Assembly (NCBI GenBank): GCA_015179125.1
Contig: WHVA01000002.1
Span: forward strand, 658,341-722,340
From: Gautieria morchelliformis
Taxonomy: Eukaryota > Basidiomycota > Agaricomycetes > Gomphales > Gomphaceae
DNA: 64,000 bases
Direction of reading: 5' to 3'
This document shows positions 11,428-21,842 of this stretch, one piece after another. Position numbers and translations under genes: made by a program. Numbering within the stretch: position 1 is the stretch's first letter; each line of letters opens with the position of its first letter. Below the pieces are notes generated by a model. The model ran no database searches. It saw only the letters and a program-made list of their open reading frames with translations, and had not been told where the DNA came from.

Positions 11428-11916
11428 ATGTACATAAATATAAGTGGACGGTACGTTAGGATGACTTTAACAACGCCTACAGCGAGGTGGGCTGACATGA
11501 TGTATTCAGAGCTTGGCGGACGTGGCCGAACTACGGTAATAAAGGGCTTAAACGCAGTGATTGCTAAGCTGGCATTCTCCGACATAGGGCTTGCGAGACT
11601 GATACATGAGAACAGCATTTATAGTTATCTTCCCGCAATCCTCTCATTCAGCTTCACGGAGCTTATGGTTACCATGTGCGTCCATGTAGCTTTATGTATG
11701 TTCTGCTTATGGATCTCGCTTAACAGTCCATCTATTCGGGATGCTGTGAATGCATTGCATGTACATGGTGTCACCCATGGTGACATTGCAGGTCGCAACA
11801 CCATCATTCATGAAAGGCAACCAACGTTGATTCACTTCAGTAACACTTGTATTACAACAGATTCTAAGAGTCGATGCAAACATTTGGATGCAGTGGACAG
11901 GTTGCTGCTGGAGTAG
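11428..11916 (+). pseudogene. Protein-kinase-like fragment (HGDIAGRN motif)
   Basis: The frame contains DAVNALHVHGVTHGDIAGRN followed by PTLIHFSNTCITT. HGDIAxxN with a following L-I-x-F segment is the catalytic-loop pattern of the protein-kinase-like fold used by many basidiomycete proteins (H-G-D in place of H-R-D, then a degenerate D-F). A piece IGLARLIHENSIYSYLP lies upstream but is separated by a hydrophobic stretch that looks like a misread intron. No ATP-binding lobe is found. It is best read as a decayed or mis-spliced fragment. Confidence 0.45.
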
Positions 11917-11974
11917 ATACCTTGGGCTCACTCACTAGCATATACTAGTACCAGATTCCGGCACTGTATAACTG

Positions 11975-12315
11975 GGGTCACATCCCATGCACAAGTCGCA
12001 GTTCAGAATATTTCTCGCAGAGGGGACTGATGGCAGAACCATTAGTGTTGTACTGTGCCGTTACTTTGGCACCTTGTCTGTGTGATTAGCCATATGTACA
12101 AATAAGTAAGTTTCAACGTTAGTGTGGGTCATCAAGACCTCGATGACCCACACTACCGTTGAAGCGAGGATCATCTTACCAAGGAACAGTTGAACAGTTT
12201 CGAGCGGCCATACTGGCACCTGCTTAATCTGTTTCATAATTAGTAAGCTTTGGATACGAGAATATATTTCTACCTGTCACTAGGACATGAACATCTTGTA
12301 GATGAAGGTCCATGG
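11975..12315 (-). pseudogene. Partial copy of the SDR gene 5' part
   Basis: The stretch closely matches 6573-6896, that is, exon 1, intron 1, exon 2, intron 2 and the beginning of exon 3 of the SDR gene at 5838-6894, in the same orientation. The start codon context and splice sites are recognisable, but the copy has several small indels, so it cannot encode the enzyme. In the intron-2 part it carries an inserted hairpin (12121-12154) absent from the parent. Confidence 0.85.
12121..12154. repeat. Inverted repeat inside the SDR copy
   Basis: Perfect 13-bp arms AGTGTGGGTCATC / GATGACCCACACT around an 8-nt spacer. The parent gene has related but non-palindromic sequence at the same place (around 6715-6745). 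Confidence 0.9.
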
Positions 12316-13640
12316 TTGGTTTAGAGGGGCACGCATGGGGTCCCCGACTCTCTCCAAAGGAGAGGGAGGGACCTGTCGACCAAATGTCCAAGCATCCACT
12401 TACGCGGATGAATTTGTATCGATTTTATTGGCCGCTCCATGCTATTCGTTTTTCCTCCCTGTGTGTCATTCCCACGTGTTAGCCGTTCTATTCTGACACG
12501 TCCCGCCTTCATGGGTAGTGTAATCGCTGTCCTTTGCTGGTCCATGCTGACACGTCCCCGTCACGCGTTTGGGTTTTCCCTCCATTCCTTGCCAGTGTCG
12601 GTTCCCTCCCTTCCCCTACACTCCCAGGTTGTTTATGCTTTCGTCCCCTCCTTTGTCTTGCTTGGATGCGTACTGTGTGAAATTGGATGAAGTCCACCCG
12701 TGGCGTTCTTACATTGCATGTAAGTCTTGGGATCTGTAGCGGCCCAATCTTGCTTTTTTAATAAGATTTTTTGACTTTTTTTTTTTTTTTTTGCTGGGGC
12801 TCTATTCCATTGTTTGCTTACCCGGGGCAGTTATTCACATTGCTGTTATGGAGAAACTTGTCGACGGTGACCGCCTTCACACTCCCTCCCAATGTGCATC
12901 CGGCTGCCATTCTCGGCTGTGTCTCTGGGGGGTGGTTTCCCACGGTTTGACGTGCGCTCCGTCTTCATGTTTTATCCTCTATGCCCCTGTCTTCCCCACT
13001 CCTCTTGCACCAAGTCCCGAATATTTCATTGCCCAAAACCAAGAGCATTAATTTTTTTTTTTTTTTAATAAAAATTATTGGCTTTTGAATTTTTGAGGGG
13101 GGTTGGGGCCTGGGTTTCCTCTCTTTTTTTTTTTTTACGGTGCAGTCGTTCTCAATGCTGCCCCATTTTCTGTTCCCTCCCAATCTGGTCCCGGTGGCGG
13201 TGTTTCTTGCAGGCCGTTTACCATGCATCGATGACGAAAGCATGTTCATTCTTTATCCCGTACGTCCCTGCCTTCCTCGTTGTCCATTCGTCGTTCTAGC
13301 CCATCACGACTTCATTAACCTCTTTCGCGCACCCACCTACATCATGTGGATGTCACCCATTACAATGCTTATGTGGTATTTCACATCGTAGCGGCAGCAG
13401 CTCCCTGACTCTCTCTTCACTTTCACTTCTCTTTGGAAGTGATACCTAAGATTATGACGTGCGAGGGGAAAGTGGGGTTCACCAATGGTGATAGCAAGAT
13501 TCACTCAAACTACGTGTTGGTGCATCCCAGGATTTGCCTCATCCCAAGGGTTGCAGAGAGTCTGATATGTTTCTCAAACAATCAGAACATGTCATTGTCG
13601 CCATGTACCAAAAATTACACAATGGGCGGATCCTCCATGC
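12316..13640. other. No gene; three poly(T) tracts
   Basis: The stretch is pyrimidine-rich on the plus strand with T-runs near 12776-12791, 13052-13066 and 13122-13135. Such runs could mark 3' tails of minus-strand retroposed fragments, but the GGGC/GCCC hairpin seen in the other LINE tails is absent. Two loosely similar C/T-rich segments (about 12840-12990 and 13140-13280) suggest an old duplication. The frame 13433-13648 has no recognisable domain. Confidence 0.4.
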
Positions 13641-13642
13641 TA

Positions 13643-14250
13643 AGATAGGGGACACCAGGAACCAACCACCTTTACGTAAGCGAGCACGCTAGTAGCAGCC
13701 GCCTTCCGACATCCTCAATTCCACCCACATACATTAAGTGCTGACTTATTTGAGTCCTAAGGGTTTCTCTCAATATGTCTAGTTTGAATTTGTAGGAAAG
13801 GGTTTAGCTAAATAATGCAGGGTAGCTGAGTTATATACTCTTGAAGTGCAGACTAAGAATTTTTTTCCAAATACTTTATTTTGTGTTTTGGAACCGTTTG
13901 GGACACATTTTGTATTTTCCAACCGCAACATTTGGCGTGTCATGTGACATTATTTGTCAGCTTTCTCAGCGCTTGGACGTTGGCGCTCAGTGACGGATAA
14001 TTCTGGGAGGTCACGTGCCATGTGACACAGCGAATTGGTCAAACATGGGCAGAGTCCCTTGCCCAGTAACATATTAGCAAGTCAATCAAAAGTATAGTAA
14101 TTAGATACAAAATTTACACTTCTGTATATCAAAATTGAATTACCTGGCACACTTTTTGAAAAATTGAGATCCAAGTCTTTCGATTTGGCGCGTCACGTGA
14201 TCTAAGCGCTCGCTTATGTCAGGGTGGTTGGTTCCTGGTGTCCCCTATCT
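13643..14250. mobile_element. MITE, 608 bp, 28-bp TIRs, TA target duplication
   Basis: The ends are perfect inverted repeats: AGATAGGGGACACCAGGAAC at 13643 continuing for 28 bp, and its reverse complement ending at 14250. A TA dinucleotide stands on each side (13641-13642 and 14251-14252). No transposase frame is inside. The TA duplication is typical of the Tc1/mariner group, though other superfamilies that use TA cannot be excluded. Perfect TIRs suggest recent movement. Confidence 0.85.
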
Positions 14251-14252
14251 TA

Positions 14253-15177
14253 AGTACAGGCAATGGTTGAACAGAGGCTGACATGTTTCTGGAACAGTCA
14301 GAAAAAAGAGGTGTGTGCTGAATACAGCCATATGTTAATAGGTAATAACAGCTACTGCATACCAGCGACTACCTCCATTTACCTTTTTCTTAACAGGGTT
14401 GTCCGTTCGTCTTTCACATTCACGATCATAGACGAGTGGACTCGAAAACCAGGCTTGCCAAGTTGTTCTCCTTTGTGCCTTTGCAATGAAATCTGCAAAC
14501 TCAAGTTCTTATTGAATTGGAAGGACTCCAGTGAGACTGATTTCGGGCTTGCCTGTGGGAACAGGTTGCGGTGGATCGCACGCATGGGCAAAATACAATC
14601 CCGCCCGACGAGTGAAATACCTTGAATGGCGTGTGGGACAGATACTTTTTGTCCAGACCGTCATAAAAGGCAGGACCTTAGAACACTTTGAATAGATGGT
14701 GGAGCTTGCTCTCTGTAAAGCATACTCAAAACCATCCCAAGCGGACTCCCCTAACATTTGAGATCTCCTTTGTTTTTCCGAGTCCTTTCATGTCTCCCTG
14801 TGTAGAGTTCAAACGAATTACTATTAAGTGTAGAAAGAGAGACGAAAAAGACTTTCTTAAATCATTACTAACTGCCCACTTTAAACTCCACAAGAGAGAG
14901 TCGGGGACTGGGGCGGCAGCCGCCGCCGCCAGGATTATGTAATATACTAGCTACACGCCACGACCAATGGCTCAAGGGTCCATGTGATGCGTGACACACC
15001 AAAATGGCTCAGACAGACCGAAGCCGAAGATGGGCCGGCAGGCAAGGGGATGTACAAAAGACAACCTAATCAGCTCTACAGCAATTTGTTCTGGATGGAG
15101 CATCACATAAAAGCCACTGTAAAGCAGCTATTAAGTACACCCTACATATCTTACCGTGATGCAACCGACTGGACGAA
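14253..15177. other. No gene recognised
   Basis: Only short frames. CACGACCAATGGCTCAA at about 14956-14972 recurs inverted at about 17085-17101 on the far side of the hAT element, so this flank may itself be transposon-derived. Confidence 0.4.
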
Positions 15178-15185
15178 GGCTCAGA
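15178..15185. repeat. Left target-site duplication of hAT element
   Basis: GGCTCAGA, repeated exactly at 17014-17021. Confidence 0.9.
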
Positions 15186-17013
15186 CCCAGTGAGAAATGC
15201 CCCGGATCCAGGGAGGTGGCACCGGGTGGGAGCGGTAGATGTGGTGACGTGTCGGTTAGGATCGGTAGATATCATTCCCCAGATGATGCGCGGGACGTTC
15301 TATTTTTATGGAGCTCGATTTTCTAGAATCGTTTTGAGAAATGGAATCTAAACTGGCCAGATATGACCGCACCGTCTCCAGGCGTAAAAAAACAGGAACC
15401 GAAAATTTTCAAGGTCCATCGACATGTCGTGTCAACATGTCAACGACTCACTTTGCAAAAACACGAGGACTTTTCATAAATTCCTGAGTTAACGTAATCT
15501 TTTCAAATCTTTCAAAACCCATGAGTTTTTACTTCAACAAATGCACACTTTTCATAAAACTAAAACCCTTACAAAGCATCCACTCCCATCTCCTCTTGTC
15601 TTGCCTCGCACTGGGCTTCCAAGGACTCGTGCATTTTTACTTCAGCAATCGGACTCGCATCGAAACACGTGATTTCATAAGAAAAAAGTAGTCAAAAGCC
15701 ACCCGTCCGTCCGCTTCCTTTTCCTCTCAGCCTTCTCCTCCCACTTTGCTCCTCCATCGCCTGCTGCTGCACCTGCGCCATCCTCGCTTTCATCGCCTCC
15801 TCCTGCTCCTGCTCCTGCTCCATCTGTGCTTCTGTCTGCTCCTGCCCCATCCTCGCTTCCGTCTGCTCCTACTCTATCGCCGATTAGCTCCGCTCCCGCT
15901 GAACCATCGTTGGCTGCCGTCTGTGGACAGACAGAGAACAAACTGCGTGAGTTGCTCTGCATGATCCACATTCCCCTCCGACACGTTTGATTACATAACC
16001 CTTAGTTCTTCGTCCTCCCACCACTGTGCCGTCTGCGTCTATTGTAAGTGATAAGGTTTTTCTTCACATTTATATGATAAGTTACGCGCATATAATTGAT
16101 CTTAACAGATTATTAATCCCTTGTGAGTGCTTTGATACTATCTACATAGTTTTTTTTCATGAAGCTAACGCCAATTACAAGCGCAAATAGATAACTGGGT
16201 TTATCCTCGCACTCAACTCCAGGACCTAGCCCATTTGTGCATCCCACCTCTGTTGCAACGAAGAAGCGCACAGCCAAGACTGGCGACGGTGCCTTTTTTT
16301 ATCCAAACAAGTCGAGCAACTCGGCAAGGTACGTACCATGCATTTGTGTCAACCACCGTGACTCATTCAATCCGCAGGAACTTGTTCGCCATCAATTACT
16401 GCCACGACCATCCCAAAACGACCAAAGGAGATTTCGAGAATGCGTGGAAGATCGTTGAAGGGGACCCAGAAAAGAAAGCAGTGAGCCACTATTTCACTAG
16501 GTCTTTGTCACGTCACTTATGGATGGTACTTTACAGTTCTATGTGAAGCTGAGTCTCCACAACAAGGCTAGCTCCCTCAAACCGGATATGAAAGGCTCGG
16601 TGTCATCCACTCTCAGCTAAACTCGCGAGTTCTTTTTCTTTTTTTCTCTCTGTTAACATTCTAATATTCAATAGGAGTGTTACAATGGGTGGGATCGGTG
16701 GAGAACGGGGAATCTACAGGGATCGGTGAGGAAGAAGAATCTGCAGGGGTCGGTTGAGGGCTGCGGGGGTCGGTGCCTAGCTGTATTATAGGTCAGATTA
16801 AAAATATTATGAAACCGATTTGAACCGATTGGTGCGATCATCCGATCTGAACGTCTCAGAACCGATAGCATCATATATAAAAAATTGTATTCATCCGGCC
16901 TGAACATACATGAACCGATAAAACTGGTTGCAAAACTCGGATCCAGCATGATCACACCGGGACCACGGTTTTCACCGACCTGAACCGCTCGGACCCGGGT
17001 CATTTCTCACTGG
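15186..17013. mobile_element. Non-autonomous hAT-type element, 1828 bp
   Basis: The termini are CCCAGTGAGAAATG(A)CCCGG in inverted orientation (left 15186-15204, right ending 17013), flanked by perfect 8-bp duplications GGCTCAGA. An 8-bp duplication with CAGTG-like ends is characteristic of the hAT superfamily. Subterminal repeats of the type (G/A)ATCGGT and TCGGTT are dense near the right end (about 16690-16930) and present at the left, as expected for transposase binding. No transposase domain is visible. Inside, 16237-16550 shows a possible two-exon piece (AKTGDGAFFYPNKSSNSAR then NLFAINYCHDHPKTTKGDFE) that may be captured host sequence. The right end is 146 bp upstream of the DUF2786 start codon. 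Confidence 0.85.
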
Positions 17014-17021
17014 GGCTCAGA
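17014..17021. repeat. Right target-site duplication of hAT element
   Basis: GGCTCAGA, identical to 15178-15185. Confidence 0.9.
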
Positions 17022-17158
17022 AGCCACCGTGACACGTTACAAGCGCCCAAAATGGCTCGGCTCAAAGGGCGCCGTGACGCGTTATTGAGCCATTGGTCGT
17101 GCGGCTACAGTAGTTCTTCCCCTGGCTACTTATCAATTGTACTCATCCTACGTGGATT

Positions 17159-19322
17159 ATGTCTCCCACGAAGCATGCTCTCGACGCAGACGTCGATGCG
17201 GACGTTTCCAGGAAGCGCGCTAGACCTGAGGAAAGCATTGACCCTTCGTCGTTATCTGATGACAGTTTCAATGACTATACAAGTTCTAACGACAGTGAAA
17301 CTGCAAACTCTGACGAGCCATGGGAGCCCAAGAGCCGCAAAGTAGGTCTACACTGTCTATTTATTCCCATGTACCATTCTACATCATAATTCATACTCGT
17401 GAGCGTAGAGATCGCTCCAAACGAAAAGGATAGCGTCATTATCAGAAACGCCAAAGTCAAAGTCGAAGACGAGAAAACAAGTGGCGGTCAAAATATCATC
17501 CAAGGCTTCTATTCTCAGTTTGGCCTCAAACATTGAACCTGGGAGACAGGATTCAGCCGAGAGACGCAAGTACTTTAATTACATAAAAGTGACTTGAATC
17601 AGCGCTTACCGGGCTTCATATGGGTCGGATTGCTCTAGTGGCCAGCGTAGATAGCGCCGTTCTAGGGAAGATAAAGAAAGCCCTCTCTCTAGGAGGTCAT
17701 CAAGCAACAGGAGAGGCTGAAGCAAAGAGAGCTATGAGGTCTGTTGTCCCTACTACCCCAAGTCGCGTCAAATATCTCCAAGTGATTTTGAATAGGGTTG
17801 CGACTAAGTTGATGGCCCAACACAAGTAAGAAACGATGACGAGGCATAAAAGTTTAATGTTCACCCCGTACGTCTTGTCAGTGTTGATCAAGCAGACATC
17901 CTTTCTGCGGAACAAGACTCCGAAAAGCTGAAGCGGTGCGAGTACCCATAATTTTCATTATATAGAGGAGGTGCTCATTATATATTCTGAAGAGCTGGAC
18001 AATCGTAAGCGTCTCACCACTTATTGTAGCCTTGCACCTAGTACTTTCTTTGAGTTGAAATTTTGAGGTTCTTTGTGGAGGTGACCGATAGCTGAAGAAG
18101 CGCGTTGATGTCCCTCATTCAATGCAGGATTGTGACTGTCAAGAGCACTAACCCTAAACAGGGGGTGGTGATTCATACATGGTCTTCGAGGGCCCGGTAC
18201 GCGATGGAGATTTTCTTTGACTGCAAGTCATACTCTACAAGCATTGTGTCTGGGCGTAGCACGAAAAGAGTCGATATAACGTTTTATGGTATTTCTTGGT
18301 TATATGATGTTGTAATCATGCCATTGATGGGACTATAAAGGGCTATGCGAGCAGACGGTTGCAGCTGCGTGTGCCTTCGAAATGGTACGACCTTACATCT
18401 CATGCCGTCAGGGCATACCTACTAGCTTTTCAAGGTGTATAATCTCGTTTTGAACTGGAGCGCACAGAACAAGAAAGCCAAAGGCCGATCCGCGAAAAAG
18501 TAGGTGTTCATCCTTATGGTATTTGCCACGAAGCTCATATGCGATGCGTATATCTGTCACCGTAGTGCCTACTGTCACGGTGTTGGTGACGGCTTGGTCA
18601 GATTAGCTAAACAGGAGAAAAGGGAGGAAGAAAGGCTTACCTTCCAGAAGGAGACCAGACGCCTAGAAAACGCTCGAGAAGCTGAAGAGCAAGAGCGGAA
18701 AAGGGCTATTGCGCGCTTGACGAAGATTGATAGCGGCGATTCTGGAGTTAAGAAGGAGGCGTCGGATGAAACACCTATAAAAGTCAAGGAAGAGTCCATA
18801 CAGGTCAAAGTCGAAGAGGTCCCGGATCAGGATATACACTCGCAAGGCACATCCAGGGAGAATTTGTATCATGTACAGGACGACAGTGACGATGACAGCA
18901 ATGATTTTGGCCACGGCGGCCCAGGTGATCCCTTTGAAGCTGAACCCGACTTCCAAGATAAGGGGGATGACGACATAGATTGGATGCTGCATGAGCTGGA
19001 AGATGGCGTTAAACCCTCTATAGACCCAGTGAAAAAAGAGGAGGACACACCTTGGACATCAGCGCAGCAGCTTACCTTGTTCCGAAACAATGCTTCGGCC
19101 ATTGCTGATGTGACTATTTTGTCCCCCTTGGTTAAGCTGCTAAGGCTGAAGCTCTTACAGGACTATCTCAAACAGAACAATATCAAACTACGTAAGGGCT
19201 CTCGACGGACTGGACCCAACTTGAATAGTTGGGAGAATAGGCAGGTATACGACCAAGGTTGTAACGACGCGAAGAACATTGATATCAAAAGAAAGCGTAT
19301 CAAAGACGTCGATGACGAGTAA
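17159..19322 (+). CDS. DUF2786 domain protein
   Basis: Nine exons (17159-17341, 17409-17569, 17646-17738, 17796-17825, 17882-17935, 18128-18288, 18341-18384, 18435-18499, 18566-19322) join in phase to about 515 residues. The N-terminus is acidic and basic by turns, with a nuclear-localisation-like RKRARPEE. DUF2786 follows: VLGKIKKALSLGGHQATGEA, RAMRVATKLMAQHNVDQADI. A second conserved domain has EIFFDCKSYSTS, TVAAACAFEM and AYCHGVGDGL, then a coiled Glu/Arg-rich helix and an acidic, lysine-poor linker with DDSDDDSND. The end has YLKQNNIKLRKGSRR and DIKRKRIKDV. Function is unknown. Intron 5 (17936-18127) is unusually long at 192 nt and may hide a small exon. A hAT element sits directly upstream and may affect the promoter. 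Confidence 0.85.
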
Positions 19323-20004
19323 TGTGACTTCGAGCAGAGACGAAGTTTCCTGGATGGCGATGCTAATGTTCAAATCTTGAAGCTGAAATGCCCGAGGCAC
19401 TGACACAGGCGCGTGATATATGTATAGATCTATACAAGCTTTATATTGTCCTTGAATCCTAGCCAACCACTCTGTATTCTCGTGCGTTAAATTCGATCGG
19501 GTTGATCCTGTAACATGACCGTTACATTGACGTCAGCCCATTTTCCGAACCGAATCGTTATCTGCTACCATATCATCGACGTCAACCCGCTTCCAGTGAC
19601 ACTCGATACAAATGCAACGAGTAGCCACTACTAGACTATTCGCTTCAAATAACGAAAATGTCACTAATGCATGTAGGGGTCGACTCCCTGGTATATGATC
19701 GAAAATACTGCAAGTAGATGTCCAGGACTGAGGCCGAGGCTGAAGTGAATAGATATTTGATTGTTTTCTTGCCTGATGGCAGATTTAGACGCTGGGAAGT
19801 CCCGGATGTTTCCGACGTATGCCATAATGCTGGTCTGATTGCTCACGCCACGTCGCCACGAGCAACATGAACTTAACGTTGGGGCGTTGAGTATACATTA
19901 CATAACTACTGCGGGGAAGTGTATACCTTATACATTTGAAAGTGATATAAACACCAAACCTCTCTGTCTGCAGTGAGCGTTGAGCCTCACAGCCTGTACA
20001 AGCC
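19323..20004. other. Intergenic, promoter of the wall-protein gene
   Basis: No credible coding frame. The GPI-protein start follows at 20005. Confidence 0.5.
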
Positions 20005-20696
20005 ATGATGCAGATGAAGCTTTCCACGATGATCCTTTTGGTGACTGTTTGTATCGGGTTCGGTCATTCACAGTCTCTTCCGCTCTCTATCATCCCGTTG
20101 CCGAGTAGCGGAACTGGTAGTGGCACGACGACGACAACTCAGACAACGTACGTATGCCATCTTCTGCCCCTACGCTTATCGTTTACACCCACCTTTGGGT
20201 ATTGTTGTATAGAGGCACGACGATGACAACTCAGACAACGTACGTATGCCATCTCCTGCTCCTACGCTTATCGTTTACACCCACCTTTGGGTATTTTCGT
20301 GTAGAGGCACGACGATGACAACTCAGACAACGTACGTATGCCATCTTCTGCTCCTACGCTTATTATCGTTTACACCCACCTTTGGGTATGTCGTGTAGAG
20401 GCACGACTTCTTCCACATCGACTGCTTCGCAGACAGTCACTAGCTCGACCACATCGTCGACTCCCATCAGCACCACCATCACCTCTCCATCAGTCCCAAT
20501 CACTACCAGCGTCATCAGTATCATGAGCACCACACCCTCGTCCTCTGGTAACCCGACAGGAACAAGTACAGCACCGAGCTCGGCTTCAACTCCCTCCTCC
20601 ACTGGTAGCAACGGCGCGATGGCACTGCACGCACCCGCACGCACTTTTATGTGGGTAGTCGCCATTTCGGGCGTGGCTGTTATGGCGTATTATTGA
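20005..20696 (+). CDS. GPI-anchored Ser/Thr-rich cell-surface protein
   Basis: Exons 20005-20147, 20213-20239, 20305-20331 and 20399-20696 give 164 residues in frame. A signal peptide (KLSTMILLVTVCIGFGHSQS) precedes a Ser/Thr/Pro-rich region (TSSTTSSTPISTTITSP, GTSTAPSSASTPSS), and a C-terminal hydrophobic tail (FMWVVAISGVAVMAYY) follows a GSNGA region suited to GPI attachment. This is the plan of fungal GPI-anchored, heavily O-glycosylated wall or membrane proteins; no enzyme domain is seen. The two 27-nt mini-exons encode the same nine residues (GTTMTTQTT) and are copies of each other together with their introns. Skipping either keeps the frame, so splice variants of different length are possible (inference). 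Confidence 0.85.
20123..20398 (+). repeat. Three-copy exon-intron tandem repeat (about 92 bp unit)
   Basis: Each unit has an exon part GGCACGACGATGACAACTCA, GACAAC, then an intron starting GTACGTATGCCATC and ending TTTGGGTATNNNGTGTAGA. Intron lengths are 65, 65 and 67 nt with only a few differences. The third copy has an extra TTA. Confidence 0.95.
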
Positions 20697-20989
20697 AGGC
20701 GATGCAATAAACTTGCATCGATCACGGGACATCGGAGCACCTATCGTGATCTCTGCATGATGAACCAACATGCCTCTGAACTCTATCAAATATCTATATA
20801 CGTACCAAGTTACGGCTCGTTGGGCGGTAATAGTCGATCCTGCAGTGTGGCTTCTATACATCTAGGAGACGAATCGCCTGTTTCCGAATATTTTCGTATA
20901 GGTTTCTTGGACTAGTTGTAATCTACCATAGTAGCTATATGCAATAATGCTTCGAACTCTCAGATCTCAGCAGCTAGGTCAATTTAGGG

Positions 20990-21285
20990 TGCCCAAGATA
21001 TCCATACACAGAGCTATGGCATGCACCACGGTGTAAACCATGGTCCGTAAGACGAAAAAAATTAAATACACGACGTGAGGCTGTATCACTCCGATGATGC
21101 TGGAATTGGACAAGTGGGAAGATTACTACTTTCTCCGTGCGTGGGGGTAGGTGGTGACAGCAAGGCCCTGGGCCACGGAGTCGCAAGCATGCTGTACAAG
21201 CACATCAGCGGAAACACAACGCATATGCTATACTCTCGCACATGAACTCACTTTGCTATGGCTCCTTATACACCAATCGCGGATA
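20990..21285. repeat. Diverged copy of glyoxal oxidase 3' flank
   Basis: Matches about 22728-22980 in the same orientation, sharing ACACGACGTGAGGC, GCAAGCATGCTG and ACTCACTTTGCTATGG. The latter is the reverse complement of the glyoxal-oxidase stop region. Confidence 0.75.
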
Positions 21286-21842
21286 CTCCCTAAGAGGCTG
21301 GAGATGTGCTTGGATGAGTTCAGCTGTCTCTGGTGGTGTCGCTGGGCCTGAGTCCCCTTTGTCGAATGTCGTCGAGTGGTCGTCATTTTGCGAAGCCTTA
21401 CGCCTGTTACAGCAGCATCTGATAAGAAAGTAGAGGGCCACACACAGAGCCGGGGGCGTAAGCGTGCACAAGGTTATAATAACCCTGTGCACGCTTACGC
21501 CCCCGGCTCTGTGTGTGGCCCTCTACTTTCTTATCAGATGCTGCCGTAACCCAATGAGTTCGCCGGCCAAGCTCCCCCCGCGGCTCACTCATTGGACGGC
21601 TTGTCTTCATGCGAATCGGGGACGTGGACGACACCCACAGCAGCTTCAGGCACAGAATGGTCCTGTGGCCCGTGCGAGAGAAAGGAGGTAGAATCCTGGC
21701 TTGAGCTCTGAGGGCCCGGGCGAGAAAGTCCTGAGGAAACCTCGCGCCTTTCAAATGGTATCGGGGCTGCGTTTCCTTGAACCATGAAGATGAGAAGAAT
21801 TACGAAGAGAACTCGGATGATGAGCTTGCAGGGGGCCACCAT
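21256..21842 (-). CDS. Possible small membrane/secreted protein, disrupted
   Basis: A first exon from the ATG at 21842 encodes a signal peptide (LIIRVLFVILLIFMVQGNAA) and a Ser-rich stretch ending DSHEDKPSNE, where a GTGAGC donor is available. Downstream, a frame ending at 21256 encodes a hydrophobic segment (TPPALCVALYFLIRCC) and a tail with ATPPETAELIQAHLQPL. A 145-bp palindrome (21406-21550) sits between them, so the link cannot be resolved. No family recognised. Confidence 0.35.
21406..21550. repeat. 145-bp near-perfect palindrome
   Basis: Two 72-bp arms around a single central base at 21478 with only about two mismatches (at 21411/21545 and 21471/21485). The arms read GTTAC(A/G)GCAGCATCTGAT outward and GTGCACA(A/G)GGTTAT at the centre. 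Both strands encode the same hydrophobic peptide containing LTPPALCVALYF. Confidence 0.95.

Noticed and set aside
11031-11618. 195-codon minus-strand frame
   Set aside because: No domain, odd composition with Tyr/His/Pro runs, and it spans simple repeats; likely chance.
12776-13136. Poly(T) tracts as further LINE tails
   Set aside because: None has the GGGC/GCCC hairpin or a target duplication next to it, so they were left as simple runs.
15675-15971. Gly/Ala/Asp-rich 98-codon minus-strand frame
   Set aside because: Low-complexity repeat (DGAGA-like) inside the non-autonomous hAT element; the opposite strand gives an equally open Leu-rich frame.
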